64,000 nt of DNA from positions 1-64,000 of the forward strand of contig NC_019745.1 of NCBI RefSeq assembly GCF_000317555.1. Reading direction: 5' to 3'. Source of the DNA: Gloeocapsa sp. PCC 7428. Lineage in GTDB: Bacteria; Cyanobacteriota; Cyanobacteriia; Cyanobacteriales; Chroococcidiopsidaceae. The position numbers were made by a program, and so were the translations under genes. The notes beneath the pieces were generated by a model. It worked only from the letters and a program-made list of their open reading frames with translations. It was not told the DNA's origin and did no database searches. Of this stretch, positions 9,550-18,902 are shown piece after piece. Every line of letters begins with the position of its first letter. Positions within the stretch are counted from its first letter, which is position 1.

Positions 9550-10332
9550 TTACAAAGGGACTTCTTGGATATTTACAAGATTTGGCAGCAAGTGCTGCAC
9601 AGAAGTGACTTCTTCATCGTAGCGATCGCGGTTACAGCGTGTTGCATACTGACAAAGATCGCAAAACTTACTACCCGATGTGACTTGGGGAAATGGATCA
9701 CCGTGTTCGTAACGTTGCAACCACTGTGTAAGTTGACGTAATAGGTCATTTAGTTGTTGGGCTGTTTTTTCATGCTGAGCGTTGTTATAAGTAAACTTCA
9801 GACTTTGTGGCTGATCCTCAGATTGAATAAACCAGTAAGTCATCGACAACTGTTCGGGTACGTATTCGCTCGTTTCTGCTAGCACATATAAGTAAAGACG
9901 TGTTTGCCAGTTTTGTTGCAAAGCGCGGCGGTTTTGAGGTTTGGAGTAAGTCTTCCAATCAAGAATTTGGGCTTGGCGATCGTCGGCGATTAATAAATCA
10001 TAAATCACCGTTAGTAAATAATCTTGAACTTGCAACGTGCGGCAATGTTCGCTTTCACGGAAGGCTTGGCTAGCAATATCCGGTGTTAAGATTTCTGGTG
10101 CAACACTTGCAAAAGCACTCATCCAGCGTTGTAATTGAGTATCTTCTTGCACCAAAGATGCAATTGGTAAACCGAGTTCGCGCTGTTGCATGAGTAGGTG
10201 AAACCGACTTCCCCACGTCAGCCGTTCTTGTTGCTCTAAACTTGCAGGCGACGCAAGCTGCTCTAGGTAAGTATGCTGAAACTGACGCGGGCAACGTTCA
10301 AGTAAGTTTAGCTGCCCTTGAGATAAACGCAT
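9550..10332 (-). CDS. PD-(D/E)XK nuclease with Cas4/AddB-like cysteines
   Basis: 260-residue RecB-family nuclease. The core carries QILDWKT (the D..DWK catalytic motif) around 130-137, after an upstream conserved His in the WGSRFHLLMQQ segment. Four cysteines, C14 near the N-terminus and C224, C227 and C233 near the C-terminus, reproduce the spacing of the 4Fe-4S staple of AddB, Dna2 and Cas4. No CRISPR array or helicase is next to it, so a repair role beside recJ is more likely than CRISPR adaptation. Length is typical for stand-alone cyanobacterial members. Confidence 0.82.
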   Translation of the reverse strand: MRLSQGQLNLLERCPRQFQHTYLEQLASPASLEQQERLTWGSRFHLLMQQRELGLPIASLVQEDTQLQRWMSAFASVAPEILTPDIASQAFRESEHCRTLQVQDYLLTVIYDLLIADDRQAQILDWKTYSKPQNRRALQQNWQTRLYLYVLAETSEYVPEQLSMTYWFIQSEDQPQSLKFTYNNAQHEKTAQQLNDLLRQLTQWLQRYEHGDPFPQVTSGSKFCDLCQYATRCNRDRYDEEVTSVQHLLPNLVNIQEVPL

Positions 10333-10682
10333 AGAGCTATTAATGACTAGCTTTATTCAATTTTAAGTTATTCAAGAGGCTTATAGATAAATGCAGTTTG
10401 TATATAGCCTTTTTATTTGATTTATAACATCTTGTCAAGGCTGTTAATTGGCAGCACCCCCAGCGAGTCGCAGAGCATCCACAATTCATACTCAAATCAT
10501 TAGCAACGAATTGCTCGAATAAAGGTCAACACCTCACAAGTTAGTAACCGATTTAGTCTTTTCTCAGCTTTCCATAACTTCTAGGGATGTTGTTAAAACT
10601 TTCAGGTATGTTTTTGATGAGTTTATGGGCTTTCTGTAACTAAATTAGTTTCATCCCAAATTTACTTTCTTGGAGGATTGCT
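10333..10682. other. Intergenic region upstream of the oxygenase gene
   Basis: 350 bases between divergent genes with no credible coding frame. It must carry promoters for both directions. The plus-strand gene has a clear ribosome site GGAGG at 10673-10677. I saw no operator, riboswitch or tRNA. Confidence 0.4.
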
Positions 10683-11513
10683 ATGAAACTCAGCATAGCT
10701 CGTAAAGAGTTGGCTCAAGACATTAAAACATTACCGATTAAAACGACAAAAGTTCTCACACGACAAGACTTAGTTGATTTAGTACAAGGTAAATGTATTG
10801 CCTTATGTGTTGCCAACTACTACCCAAAGTGGCTTTGCGAGCATCTGTGCAAAAGATTGCTAAAGCTTCCAGAGTTTTCCCGTTACATAAGAGCGCAAAA
10901 TGTTGGTGTTCAAAGAACGGGAATAACTTTTTTTGAGACCAAAGGAGATCCAGTACTCTTAGAGCGTTACTATGCAGAAGCTCAGCGTATGCGTAATACC
11001 ATCAGAAATACTTGCTTTCCGTACCTTTCCCCAATCGATAAGCTACGAGTTGAGCTTGAAGAGATATGGTCAGCAGGCGCTCGGCTCGAAAATATCCACG
11101 GACGACCGATGATGGTGGGTATTGCACGGATGTTCGAGGATAGCTTTGAACTTCCCCCGCATCAAGACGTCTTAGCGCGCGATATTGTAGATAACTCCAG
11201 CGATGGGCTGCTCTTGTCTCAGCTTTCTGCAAATATATACTTACGCGAAGCAAAATTTGGTGGAGAGTTAGAGATTTGGGGAATGAAACCGTCTTATCAA
11301 GAGTTTCTCGAACTTGCTTGTGACGAACTACACTTTGATCAAAACAAGCTCCCCTCGTCAGAAGTGCTGTACAAACCACGCGCCGGTGATTTAGTTCTCT
11401 TTGATTCAGGGCGAATTCATGCCGTACGTCCATCAAGACAGGGCCCGCGAGTATCGATGTCATGCTTTGTGGGCTATCGCGGTCAGAATATGCCTCTTAC
11501 ATATTGGAGTTAG
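10683..11513 (+). CDS. Fe(II)/2-oxoglutarate oxygenase, WelO5-related
   Basis: 276-residue putative non-heme iron oxygenase. The triad is visible as H160-x-D162 (PPHQDVLARD) and H246 (DSGRIHAVRP), with R256 (GPRVSMSCFVG) placed to bind 2-oxoglutarate. The C-terminal layout (GDLVLFDSGRIHAV, then the arginine strand, ending TYWS) resembles, from memory, the carrier-free halogenases WelO5 and AmbO5. In those the aspartate is glycine, so this protein should hydroxylate or desaturate rather than halogenate. Substrate unknown. The gene stands alone, flanked by about 350 and 290 non-coding bases, has no HIP1 site inside, and may be horizontally acquired. Confidence 0.7.
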   Translation: MKLSIARKELAQDIKTLPIKTTKVLTRQDLVDLVQGKCIALCVANYYPKWLCEHLCKRLLKLPEFSRYIRAQNVGVQRTGITFFETKGDPVLLERYYAEAQRMRNTIRNTCFPYLSPIDKLRVELEEIWSAGARLENIHGRPMMVGIARMFEDSFELPPHQDVLARDIVDNSSDGLLLSQLSANIYLREAKFGGELEIWGMKPSYQEFLELACDELHFDQNKLPSSEVLYKPRAGDLVLFDSGRIHAVRPSRQGPRVSMSCFVGYRGQNMPLTYWS

Positions 11514-11807
11514 TAGCTCTTCATTTCATCAGTTATTGTTTACGATAGTGATGACAAGCTGAGTTTTAACTCACAATGCTTAATTAGGCGTGTAACAAAA
11601 CTGATGCTTACAAACGCTGTTGTAGCGGTCTGAATTGTCTATGGACATGGGTGATATCCTTTTTTAGAATATTATCCATGTACCAAACATAGTCTTGAAT
11701 TTCCGTTTATAACGGCTGGTATTGTAAGCAGAGCAAACAAGTATAATCACTTTATTGCTAGAAAAATTGACCACAGCATCCATCATGGTTCATTTACCAA
11801 GCTTGCT

Positions 11808-13673
11808 ATGCTTCCGAGTCGTACCAACTCTTATTGGCAGCGTAAACTACCTGAGACAGAAATCAAGCGTTTGAAAGCGCTTTGTCAGTACCAGATTTTA
11901 GATACTGTTCCTGAAGCACACTTTGATAACATCACTCGCTTGGCTGCTTACATCTGCAAAACTCCAATTGCAGCGATTAGTTTAGTCGATGCCCAGCGCC
12001 AGTGGTTCAAATCAAAAATAGGGTTCATGGCAACAGAAGAACCCCGCGATATTACTTTCTGCGCTTATACTATCGAGCTAGCTGAATTATTCGTTGTTCC
12101 AGACACTTTAGTGGATGAGCGGTTTGCCACCAACCCTTTTGTCGTTGGCGATGCTCGAATTCGATTTTATGCGGGTGCGCCCTTAATGACTCCTGACGGT
12201 TTTATATTAGGAACTCTATGTGTACTCGATCATGTACCACGCGAATTAAGTTGCGAACAAATACAATTTCTAAGAATTCTAGCTGATCAAGTCGTAGCGC
12301 AATTAGAGTTGCGACGCAATTTAAAAGATTTGAAACAAAACATTGTTAAACGCCAGAAATCAGAAGCGAAACTACGGCATCATGTTTTTCATGATGAATT
12401 AACAGGTTTGCCAAATCGATCGCTGTTTATAAAGCGGTTGAAGTCGGCAACTTTAAAGGCAAAATGGCAGACAGACTATTTGTTTGCTGTGCTTTTTATC
12501 GATTTAGATCGGTTTAAGGTTGTTAATGATAGCCTTGGGCATATGGTTGGCGATCAGCTACTCATTGCAACTGCCTGTAGATTAAAGGCGTGTTTGCGCC
12601 CTGAGGATACGGTGGCTCGCCTTGGAGGCGATGAGTTTGTTATTTTGCTTGATAATATTAAGAATATTAATGACGCTATTGATGTAGCAGAGCGGCTTCA
12701 AGCTAAACTGTCATTGCCGTTCAACCTGACAGGACACGAGGTCTTTACTAGCATTAGTACAGGCATCGCCCTCAGCACAACAGCTGATCGCCAAGCTGAA
12801 GATTTGCTTCGCGATGCTGACACGGCAATGTATCGAGCGAAAGTTCTTGGTAAGGCTCGTTACGAAGTTTTTGATACAGAAATGCATGACTCGGTTGTCA
12901 AGCTTTTGCAACTAGAGAACGATCTACGACGCGCAATTGAACGTCAAGAGTTTGAGGTTTACTACCAGCCGATTGTCTTAGTGGAAACGGGAAAAATTAC
13001 TGGTTTTGAAGCGCTGATCCGCTGGCAACATCCAACGCGTAGCTTGCTTAACCCAGCAGATTTTATTTCGGTAGCAGAAGAAACTGGAGCGATCGTTCCG
13101 ATTGGCTATTGGGTACTTTTCGAGGCGTGCCGTCAGTTGCGTACATGGCAGTTAGAATTTTCTGCTCAATCTTTAACAATGAGCGTGAATCTTTCTAGCA
13201 AACAGTTTTCACAACCAGATATAGTTGAGCAAATAGTACATATTCTGCAATCAACGAATCTTGATGCACATAGCTTAAAGTTGGAAATTACAGAAAGTAC
13301 AATTATGGAGAATGCAGAATCTGCAACTGCAATGCTTCTGCGATTAAGAGATTTGGGTATTGAAATATATCTCGATGACTTTGGTACAGGCTATTCATCT
13401 TTAAGTTCTCTACACCGCTTTCCTGTTGATGTCCTCAAAATTGATCGTTCTTTTATTAACACTATCAACAGAAGTGATGAGAAAACAAAGATTGTTCAGG
13501 TCATTATGTCACTGGCTCAGAATTTAGGTATGGACGCGATCGCAGAAGGAATAGAAACTGTCGAACAAATGATGCAAATGAAAACGCTACAGTGTAAATA
13601 TGGACAAGGATACCTATTTTCTAAACCTTTAGATAAAAATGCAGCGGCAGCATTAATCGCGTCCATAATATAG
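11808..13673 (+). CDS. GAF-GGDEF-EAL cyclic-di-GMP protein
   Basis: 621-residue protein with a GAF sensor (about 25-170), a diguanylate cyclase domain with intact GGDEF at 273-277, and a phosphodiesterase domain with EAL at 401-403. Conserved EAL-domain residues are present (NLSSKQF, EITES, DDFGTGYSSL, KIDRSFI, AEGIET). Both active sites look complete, so it may make or break cyclic-di-GMP under GAF control. No membrane segment is evident, so it should be cytoplasmic. The GAF cysteine needed for bilin attachment was not identified. It is transcribed alone. Confidence 0.94.
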   Translation: MLPSRTNSYWQRKLPETEIKRLKALCQYQILDTVPEAHFDNITRLAAYICKTPIAAISLVDAQRQWFKSKIGFMATEEPRDITFCAYTIELAELFVVPDTLVDERFATNPFVVGDARIRFYAGAPLMTPDGFILGTLCVLDHVPRELSCEQIQFLRILADQVVAQLELRRNLKDLKQNIVKRQKSEAKLRHHVFHDELTGLPNRSLFIKRLKSATLKAKWQTDYLFAVLFIDLDRFKVVNDSLGHMVGDQLLIATACRLKACLRPEDTVARLGGDEFVILLDNIKNINDAIDVAERLQAKLSLPFNLTGHEVFTSISTGIALSTTADRQAEDLLRDADTAMYRAKVLGKARYEVFDTEMHDSVVKLLQLENDLRRAIERQEFEVYYQPIVLVETGKITGFEALIRWQHPTRSLLNPADFISVAEETGAIVPIGYWVLFEACRQLRTWQLEFSAQSLTMSVNLSSKQFSQPDIVEQIVHILQSTNLDAHSLKLEITESTIMENAESATAMLLRLRDLGIEIYLDDFGTGYSSLSSLHRFPVDVLKIDRSFINTINRSDEKTKIVQVIMSLAQNLGMDAIAEGIETVEQMMQMKTLQCKYGQGYLFSKPLDKNAAAALIASII

Positions 13674-13692
13674 TTATTGACACTTGCGATCG

Positions 13693-14274
13693 CTATTTAC
13701 TCAACACGTAGACGCTACCTTCGTTACCGCGTCCAATGCGTAAGTCATTGTCAAGATAAGTAATATCTAACCATCCTTGTTGTTCGCGGCTATCTAACCG
13801 AAAATCAACTGCTGCAAATCTTTTACCAGCTTCAATCTGCGAAATAAACTCACCTGGAGACTTATAGCTTACTAGACGTTGTAATCCGAGAATCGAGCGC
13901 TCGAATTTGACTTTTATGCGGCGATCGCTCATTGGCTCAAACCGCGCACTAACCGCTACCATGCCTTCTAAAAAAGGAACGCCATAAACTTCTGCAATGT
14001 TGTATACGCTGGTTGTTGCTACGCGAATACATTGATAAATTTGACCAAGCTTGAGTAATGGCAATTGGTCAATATTTAGTAAACCTTTACTTGTCGTGTA
14101 CAGAAGTCGCCAGTTACCTTCCAGCAATTCCCCAGCTTCGACGGGGCGAGGAGTAGGGTTACGGTCTTCTAATTGAGCGATCGCAATTAAAATCGCTTGC
14201 TTGTCTTGTTCCGTTGCGAGTAATCCCCGATTCTTGCCGGCGATCGCTTCTAATAATGTTGCCTTGTCTACCAT
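13693..14274 (-). CDS. Plastid-lipid-associated protein (PAP/fibrillin)
   Basis: 193-residue fibrillin-family protein. Typical features are the segment GNWRLLYTTSKGLLNIDQLP (about 70-89) and the C-terminal end LDITYLDNDLRIGRGNEGSV. Cyanobacterial fibrillins associate with thylakoids and help protect photosynthesis under light stress. No signal peptide or transmembrane helix is visible. It converges on the GGDEF/EAL gene with only 19 bases between stops. Confidence 0.9.
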   Translation of the reverse strand: MVDKATLLEAIAGKNRGLLATEQDKQAILIAIAQLEDRNPTPRPVEAGELLEGNWRLLYTTSKGLLNIDQLPLLKLGQIYQCIRVATTSVYNIAEVYGVPFLEGMVAVSARFEPMSDRRIKVKFERSILGLQRLVSYKSPGEFISQIEAGKRFAAVDFRLDSREQQGWLDITYLDNDLRIGRGNEGSVYVLSK

Positions 14275-14562
14275 CGCACCCTTGCCTATTTTTCTAGCTG
14301 ATTGCTAATTTCTACAACATCAACTTTTGGAGTATCGAGGTTGATGAGCCTCACTCCAACTCACTTGGCGAACTATGCTAACTATTCTCAGTCGATTGCG
14401 TCGCTGATGGCTAATAAGTTTTTTGACAATTGTCAGCATCAAGATTGCACTAAGTAGATGTGCCGCCACTATAATCAACGTAGGTTTTCAACGATTTGTT
14501 GATATTGATAAACTTGAAGTATATAGATACAATAGTCAATTCAATTTCACAAGACTTGCATT

Positions 14563-14796
14563 ATGCGTAACTCTGCTCTGCGTGAAGAACCCCGCGATCA
14601 ACCAGCTGGTGTGATTCCTTTAAAGAATGAATCTTCGTTACTCGATTGGTTAGAGTCATCAGGTCGCTTGATAGCGCGTGACAACCAAGAGCCAAATTAT
14701 TTAGATGATGAAGAAGAGATTGCAGGTTTGATGGACCCTGATGATATGTCCTACGATCTTGATGATGACGATGATATCGTCGAAGTGGAAGATTAA
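14563..14796 (+). CDS. Small acidic DUF3134-like protein
   Basis: 77-residue protein with an N-terminal block EEPRDQPAGVIPLKNESSLL followed by DWLESSGRLIARD, matching what I recall of the cyanobacterial DUF3134 family. The C-terminal third is extremely acidic (runs of Asp and Glu). The ATG start is upstream of all conserved residues. No function is known for this family. About 300 non-coding bases separate it from mraY downstream. Confidence 0.75.
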   Translation: MRNSALREEPRDQPAGVIPLKNESSLLDWLESSGRLIARDNQEPNYLDDEEEIAGLMDPDDMSYDLDDDDDIVEVED

Positions 14797-15097
14797 CATT
14801 ATGCCGCTAAAACCTGCGGTGTATACATATAGCTTCCGGCTCAAGTTTGAGGCTTCTTGCCCCTAAATCTACGCCACTGTGGGAACTGGTGAGGGTTGGG
14901 GGACAAAAGACTACTTCAACAGAGTTATTCTTGGCAATACGAATGAATTACCGGAAAACCTTCATAGCAATTTCGTTTGACGGCAAATCAAACACCCCTT
15001 AAACTCTATGCTGGTTACTCCAGTTTTGTGGTGAAATTATCGCCATCAAGAAACCAAGGTGTAAATGCCCAAAAATGTGCTGTTGTGAGGGATTTTC
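14797..15097. other. Intergenic region before mraY
   Basis: 301 bases with no gene. It should hold the mraY promoter. TGAGGG at 15087-15092, just before the GTG start, is the likely ribosome site. No RNA gene or terminator was recognised. Confidence 0.4.
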
Positions 15098-16192
15098 GTG
15101 GAAGCTAAATCATCTTCGGAATCTTCATTTTATTTATCTGGTACTAATTTACTTGTGTTATTGAGTGTGGCACTCAGCGTTGCCGCATTCGTTTTGGATT
15201 GGACTGCGAATCGATTGCCTTGGCAAGTGACTTCGCTCAGCCTACCTTTGATTATCTGTGGAGTCGTGACTGCGGGGATAGGGTATGGTGTCGTGCCATT
15301 GCTAGTTAAGTTAAAAACTGGGCAAGTCATTCGTGAGGATGGTCCGCAAGCGCATTTAAAGAAAGCAGGCACGCCAACTATGGGAGGCGTGTTTTTTATA
15401 CCTGTCGGGATTGTCTGTGCGGCAATTTTATCGAGTTTTGCAACTAACGTCGTTGCAGTGTGTTTGTTGTCATTAGGATATGCGGCGATTGGTTGGCTTG
15501 ATGATTGGCAAATTCTCCGACGCAAATCGAATAAAGGAATTTCGCCACGGATGAAGTTGGCTCTACAAATTGGGTTTGCGGTAGTATTTTGTTTGTGGCT
15601 GTGGTGGAGTCAAGCTAGTATTACTACAGTAAGCTTACCTTTTGGTTATACTTTGCCATTAGGTTTGCTATTTTGGCTGTTGGCAGTTTTTGTGCTGGTA
15701 GCAGAGAGTAATGCGACTAACTTAACAGACGGTGTTGATGGCTTAGCTGGGGGAACAGTTGCGATCGCATTCTTAGGATTAGGTGCCTTAGTTGCGCCTA
15801 CAGCACCCGAACTAATGATTTTTTGTGCTTGTATGAGTGGTAGCTGTTTAGGCTTTTTGGTACACAACCGTAACCCAGCCCGCGTATTTATGGGAGATAC
15901 TGGTTCGCTTGCCTTGGGCGGTGCCTTAGCTGCTGTCGGATTACTCAGTAACTCACTTTGGGCGTTATTCATCCTAAGTGGTATCTTTTTTGTGGAAACG
16001 CTCTCTGTTATGGCGCAAGTCGGTTACTATAAAGCAACGAAAGATGACAATGGTGTCGGCAAACGTTTATTTAAAATGGCACCTCTACACCACCATTTGG
16101 AACTCTCCGGCTGGTCAGAATTACAAGTTGTTGCTGTTTTTTACTTGATAAACGTTATTTTAGTTGGAGTATGTTTGTGGCTGAGTAGTTAG
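15098..16192 (+). CDS. mraY: Phospho-N-acetylmuramoyl-pentapeptide transferase
   Basis: Integral membrane enzyme that links UDP-MurNAc-pentapeptide to undecaprenyl phosphate, forming lipid I in peptidoglycan synthesis. The 364-residue product has about ten hydrophobic helices and the family motifs GWLDDWQI (Asp-Asp), NLTDGVDGLAGG, FMGDTGSLALGG and APLHHHLELSG. The start is GTG. A longer cytoplasmic N-terminus (MEAKSSSESSF) precedes the first helix. It stands alone rather than in a mur operon, as is common in cyanobacteria. Confidence 0.96.
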   Translation: MEAKSSSESSFYLSGTNLLVLLSVALSVAAFVLDWTANRLPWQVTSLSLPLIICGVVTAGIGYGVVPLLVKLKTGQVIREDGPQAHLKKAGTPTMGGVFFIPVGIVCAAILSSFATNVVAVCLLSLGYAAIGWLDDWQILRRKSNKGISPRMKLALQIGFAVVFCLWLWWSQASITTVSLPFGYTLPLGLLFWLLAVFVLVAESNATNLTDGVDGLAGGTVAIAFLGLGALVAPTAPELMIFCACMSGSCLGFLVHNRNPARVFMGDTGSLALGGALAAVGLLSNSLWALFILSGIFFVETLSVMAQVGYYKATKDDNGVGKRLFKMAPLHHHLELSGWSELQVVAVFYLINVILVGVCLWLSS

Positions 16193-16225
16193 CGAATCGA
16201 GGTTGTTATACAATTTTCACTGTCG

Positions 16226-16744
16226 CTAACTTTTAACCTTATTTCCCCTAATTTGGCTCACTAAATGTACCAGTTCTGGTAGTATTAACTGCTGCATTCC
16301 TAGTTTGACTGCGTTAGAAGAACCAGGGAGCGAGAAAATAAGTTTATTTTGATATACGCCAGCGATCGCTCGTGAGGCGATCGCTCTCGAACCAATTTCT
16401 TGGTAACTTAAATAACGAAACAACTCGCCAAAGCCAGGTAGAGTTTTTTCTAAGAGGTTGGCGATCGCATCGTAAGTGGTGTCTCTGGGGGCAATTCCAG
16501 TACCACCGTTGCAAATAACTGCGTCTAAATCAACGTTACTCGCTAAGCTTTGTAGTTGATCCTGAATTTGTATTGGCTCATCTGGAATAATCGTATACGC
16601 CCCCACATTATGAGCCGCATCCAAAAGGAACTGTTTGATAATTTGACCGCTTTTATCGGTTTCAAACGTGCGCGTGTCACTTACTGTAATCACAGCACAG
16701 TTAACTGCGATGCTTGTTGTATCGGGGTGTGGCTGATGTGCCAT
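16226..16744 (-). CDS. moaB: Molybdenum cofactor biosynthesis protein MoaB/MogA
   Basis: 172-residue member of the MoaB/Mog family, which adenylylates molybdopterin before molybdenum insertion. The conserved segment CNGGTGIAPRDTTYDA (about 92-107) with TVSDTRTFETDKSG near the N-terminus is diagnostic; the GSR and SLPGSSNAVKLG segments follow. Molybdenum cofactor is needed for nitrate reductase in cyanobacteria. It converges on mraY with 33 bases between stops. Confidence 0.92.
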   Translation of the reverse strand: MAHQPHPDTTSIAVNCAVITVSDTRTFETDKSGQIIKQFLLDAAHNVGAYTIIPDEPIQIQDQLQSLASNVDLDAVICNGGTGIAPRDTTYDAIANLLEKTLPGFGELFRYLSYQEIGSRAIASRAIAGVYQNKLIFSLPGSSNAVKLGMQQLILPELVHLVSQIRGNKVKS

Positions 16745-16902
16745 TCAAGTTAAAAGGAATAAATTTAGATCAAATCCGGTTAATTACTAACAATTCAAGT
16801 GGCTAGTGATTAGTAGTTAGTGGTTCGCGAAAGAGTGACTAGCAACTAACTACTAGCAACTAGTAACTCAATAATAATTTGGTGATTTAACCGGAGATAA
16901 TA

Positions 16903-17238
16903 TTACGACTTGCTAAATTCTAAGCCATGAGTTTCGGCATAGCGCTGCATAAAGCGCAGGAAACGATCCCACTCATCAGGAGAGTTCATCAAATAGAATA
17001 CTTCTAGGGCTTCTGGCTTACCGTTGACGAACTTACCTTTGACTTCGCGAGTTGTGATTGTTCCCTCTTCGTCAATCATGTACATTCCGGTAATTTCTTC
17101 TGTCGCTTCGCTGCTAAGCGCTTGGGGATTTTGGAAGTAAAAAGTTGCTGTACCGTTGCTTCCATCACGCGATCGCGTTAACCGCACATCAGGAACAACT
17201 TCTTCATCCACGCCTCTAAAAAACTGAATTTGAGCCAT
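16903..17238 (-). CDS. psb28: Photosystem II assembly protein Psb28
   Basis: 111-residue soluble protein that binds assembly intermediates of photosystem II at the CP47 side. The N-terminus [20 protein letters not shown] and the segment [10 protein letters not shown] are diagnostic of Psb28, and the length is as expected. No transmembrane helix. Single-gene transcription unit. The 160 bases after it hold ACTAG-rich repeats (CTAGCAACTAACTACTAGC). Confidence 0.96.
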   Translation of the reverse strand: MAQIQFFRGVDEEVVPDVRLTRSRDGSNGTATFYFQNPQALSSEATEEITGMYMIDEEGTITTREVKGKFVNGKPEALEVFYLMNSPDEWDRFLRFMQRYAETHGLEFSKS

Positions 17239-17373
17239 AATACTTTGCGACTAAGCTTGGTTTGATCTCATCGTAACTTCATATTTTCTCATTTTTTTGG
17301 TAATTGGTCGTTGGTAATACGTGGGTTCAAAGTACATTTTTAAGCATTCCTGCCAAAGTAGCAATTGTATATC

Positions 17374-17835
17374 CTAATACTCAGTACGCTCCTTATCGAG
17401 TAAAATAGTAACTGGACCGTCGTTTTCAATCAAAACTTGCATCATTGCACCAAATATGCCAGTTTCCACTGTTAAACCACTTTGCCGTAGCTTACTCACA
17501 AACAAATAATATAAATCTATAGCTACTTTAGGCGAAGCAGAACGGTCAAAAGAAGGACGACGACCTTTGCGACAGTCGCCATAAAGCGTAAACTGACTCA
17601 CAACTAATAATTCACCGCCGATTTCCTGCACAGATTTGGAAAAGCGATCGCCACTAGTACCCTCGTCAGGAAAAATGCGCAACTCTAAGCACTTGCGTAC
17701 CATCCAATCGAGTTCGGCTTCTGCATCGGTATCAGCAATCCCTACAAGTAAATTTAGTCCTCGCCCAATTTTACCGACAATTTCACCATCAACGGCAACT
17801 TGCGAAGATTTGACTCGTTGAATGACAACACGCAT
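17374..17835 (-). CDS. dtd: D-aminoacyl-tRNA deacylase
   Basis: 153-residue enzyme that hydrolyses D-aminoacyl-tRNAs, removing D-amino acids mischarged on tRNA. Motifs: [17 protein letters not shown] in the centre and [10 protein letters not shown] at the C-terminus, whose Gly-Pro forms the chirality filter. I chose the ATG at 17835, giving the canonical MRVVIQRV start; a GTG 18 bases upstream would add six residues with no family support. Confidence 0.94.
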   Translation of the reverse strand: MRVVIQRVKSSQVAVDGEIVGKIGRGLNLLVGIADTDAEAELDWMVRKCLELRIFPDEGTSGDRFSKSVQEIGGELLVVSQFTLYGDCRKGRRPSFDRSASPKVAIDLYYLFVSKLRQSGLTVETGIFGAMMQVLIENDGPVTILLDKERTEY

Positions 17836-17917
17836 ATCTATTAAAGTTTTCACTACTTTGCAAAATACTAGCTTCTAGCAACCGCGATTCGCACAAATCA
17901 CCTGATAAAATCGCTTC

Positions 17918-18805
17918 ATGTTTGATAATATCTGTAAATTTTTAGTCGAGAATTTTTCTAGCGACTTTGCTAACTGGCTACTCGGAAAATCGCTGACTTT
18001 CACCGAGTTAAGTCCTTCAGAACTATCATTAGAACCGATTCGCGCTGATGCGTTGATCTTGCTAGAGGCAGAAGAAGTTGTACTACATTTAGAATTTCAA
18101 ACTCAACCCAAAATTGATATTCCATTTCGGATGATTGATTATCGACTGCGCGTGTATCGTCGCTTCCCCTTCAAGCAGATGCACCAAGTCGTCATTTATT
18201 TACGACAATCAACCTCTGAACTCGCACAACAAACAACGTTTGTCCTCGAAAAAACACGTCATCAATTTGAAGTCATTCGTCTTTGGGAACAACCAACAAG
18301 TGTTTTTCTACAATATCCAGGCTTATTACCCCTCGCAGTTTTGAGTCAAACTCGTAACCGTGTAGAAACATTACAGCAAGTAGCGCAGGAAATCGTTAAG
18401 ATTCCAGATCAACGCGTACAAAACAATGTTGCCGCGTCAGCATTTATTCTAGCTGGGTTAGTATTAGAGAAAGACATTGTGCAACAGGTACTGCGGAGGG
18501 AACTCATGCAGGAATCAGTAACGTATCAAGCTTTAGTAGAAGAAGGACGTGCAGAAGGACTCGCTAAAGGACTCGCTAAAGGACGTGCGGAAGGACGTGC
18601 GGAAGGACGTGCGGAAGGACGTGCGGAAGGACGTGCGGAAGGACTTCAAGAAGGCATCCAAGAGGGTATTCAAGAAGGAGTGCGTTCAGTAGCTGCTAAT
18701 CTATTACGCGAAGGAATGGCGATAGAAATGGTAGCGCGAGTCACTCGGTTATCACTGGAGGTAGTGCAGCAGTTAGCAAGCAGCATTAATGGCAGAGGTG
18801 CGTGA
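17918..18805 (+). CDS. Rpn-family PD-(D/E)XK nuclease with RAEG repeats
   Basis: 295-residue protein of the recombination-promoting nuclease/putative transposase (Rpn, YhgA-like) group, common in many copies in cyanobacteria. The nuclease core is near residues 40-75: RADALILL supplies the Asp and VLHLEFQT the ExQ-type motif. The C-terminal part carries a repetitive helix of four-residue units (RAEG, LAKG, QEGI) encoded by 12-base tandem repeats, then a helical tail with MAIEMVARVTRLSLEVVQQL. Cellular role uncertain. Confidence 0.82.
   Translation: MFDNICKFLVENFSSDFANWLLGKSLTFTELSPSELSLEPIRADALILLEAEEVVLHLEFQTQPKIDIPFRMIDYRLRVYRRFPFKQMHQVVIYLRQSTSELAQQTTFVLEKTRHQFEVIRLWEQPTSVFLQYPGLLPLAVLSQTRNRVETLQQVAQEIVKIPDQRVQNNVAASAFILAGLVLEKDIVQQVLRRELMQESVTYQALVEEGRAEGLAKGLAKGRAEGRAEGRAEGRAEGRAEGLQEGIQEGIQEGVRSVAANLLREGMAIEMVARVTRLSLEVVQQLASSINGRGA
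18545..18652 (+). repeat. 12-bp in-frame minisatellite in the Rpn gene
   Basis: Nine tandem 12-base units: GGACGTGCAGAA, two of GGACTCGCTAAA, five identical GGACGTGCGGAA (18581-18640), then GGACTTCAAGAA. Each unit encodes four residues, so copy-number change keeps the frame. The five identical copies suggest recent expansion. Confidence 0.95.
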
Positions 18806-18857
18806 AGCGCGATCGCCCGATTCTAGCCAGCTAGTGCTACAGCAATTTAGAGAAAGT

Positions 18858-18896
18858 GAGAGTTAAGAATTCTTTCTAAGAAAACTCTTAACTCTC
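18858..18896. terminator. Bidirectional hairpin terminator
   Basis: Perfect 11-bp inverted repeat GAGAGTTAAGA/TCTTAACTCTC with a 17-base loop, exactly between the converging Rpn and CobW-family genes. It can serve both. Confidence 0.8.
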
Positions 18897-18902
18897 TTGT
18901 GT

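Noticed and set aside
9550-10332. CRISPR-associated Cas4
   Set aside because: Cysteine pattern fits, but there is no array or other cas gene, so a general RecB-like nuclease is the safer call.
10683-11513. Oxygenase as a halogenase
   Set aside because: The iron-binding aspartate D162 is present, whereas the halogenases have glycine or alanine there to make room for chloride.
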